Assembly: GCA_946902875.1 (NCBI GenBank)
Contig: OX336350.1
Coordinates: 19,582,048 to 19,646,047 of the forward strand
Direction: 5' to 3'
DNA from: Nematopogon swammerdamellus
Lineage: Eukaryota > Arthropoda > Insecta > Lepidoptera > Adelidae
DNA: 64,000 bases
In this document: positions 63,646-64,000 of the stretch, in pieces
How the letters are laid out: every line of letters starts with the position of its first letter
Numbering within the stretch: position 1 is the first letter of the stretch
Notes under the pieces: model-generated
Told to the model about the DNA's origin: nothing
Databases searched by the model: none
The model's input: only the letters and a program-made list of their open reading frames with translations
Position numbers and translations under genes: made by a program

Positions 63646-64000
63646 GTAAAGCCTGACCAGGAAGGAGAGCTGTCAAGTTGGAGCCACTTTTTAGATTTAT
63701 ATAGCAACATTCATTATAGTACGCACATATTGAATTGGCCGATGTTTTTATTCAAAATGTACTTTTGCACTGAAATACAAAATGAGTTATACAAAATTTA
63801 TTTTAATTTAATGCATCTTATATATTTTGATGTCAATGTAAAAAGAACTAGCCTTGACATTTACATGTTCACAAAATTTTTTCCATGTATCTGCAGATAT
63901 TTCTTGAAGCAAAGTGTACAAATTATTAAAAAAATTATTAATCGACCTTGCTGAAACACTAAACTTTTTGATAAAAATTCTAGTTCAGAAAAACTTAACC
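63646..64000 (+). mobile_element. Second copy of the same MITE, running off the window
   Basis: From GTAAAGCCTGACCAGGAAGG about 355 bp match the first copy in the same orientation with scattered substitutions. The window ends before the right terminus. Confidence 0.7.

Overview
The window looks like a repeat-rich lepidopteran (moth or butterfly) nuclear contig. Genes have spliceosomal introns, flanking DNA is AT-rich, and much of the sequence is SINEs, LINE 3' tails, TA-flanked MITEs, hAT-type and LEP1/Helitron-like elements. There is no operon structure, CRISPR array or rRNA gene, and I saw no convincing functional tRNA.

Five protein-coding genes are recognisable. (1) An ER-type cyclophilin B (four exons, 2152-17461, +), whose 7.5-kb first intron contains (2) an intronless tyrosyl-DNA phosphodiesterase 1 gene on the opposite strand (4957-6363, -). 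(3) An intronless TTC19-like mitochondrial complex III maintenance gene (23777-24775, -). (4) A seven-transmembrane TPRA1 (GPR175-like) gene (28075 to about 44374, +). (5) An intronless PRP4 (PRPF4B) spliceosomal kinase (55841-58387, -). They serve unrelated housekeeping functions (secretory protein folding, DNA repair, respiration, a membrane receptor-like protein, splicing), so I infer no shared pathway.

Layout: 1-2151 GC-rich and AT-rich repeats plus the probable cyclophilin promoter; 2.1-17.5 kb cyclophilin B with nested Tdp1 and many transposons; 17.5-23.8 kb AT-rich repeat desert with a dead hAT transposase and a 140-bp tandem repeat; 23.8-24.8 kb TTC19; 25.2-26.7 kb a broken non-LTR retrotransposon; 28.1-44.4 kb TPRA1; 44.6-55.8 kb repeats only; 55.8-58.4 kb PRP4; 58.8-64 kb a TTAA-flanked piggyBac-like remnant and MITEs.

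Two things stand out. First, TPRA1 carries three independent tandem arrays, each built on one of its own exon boundaries: 18 copies of the exon-4 splice acceptor (44-bp unit), 14 copies of the exon-5 acceptor plus exon body (twelve apparently identical 128-bp units, one 167-bp unit and the real exon), and four in-frame copies of a C-terminal exon (153-bp unit). Second, the commonest SINE here (called SINE-B below) has a 5' head that reads as a tRNA interrupted by a 5S rRNA internal control region. A different, shared 5' head is attached to three otherwise unrelated SINE bodies (B, C and D). Many insertions have exact target-site duplications, so insertion order can be read directly, up to four levels deep in TPRA1 intron 2.

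Repeat labels SINE-A, -B, -C, -D and family G are local names used only here.
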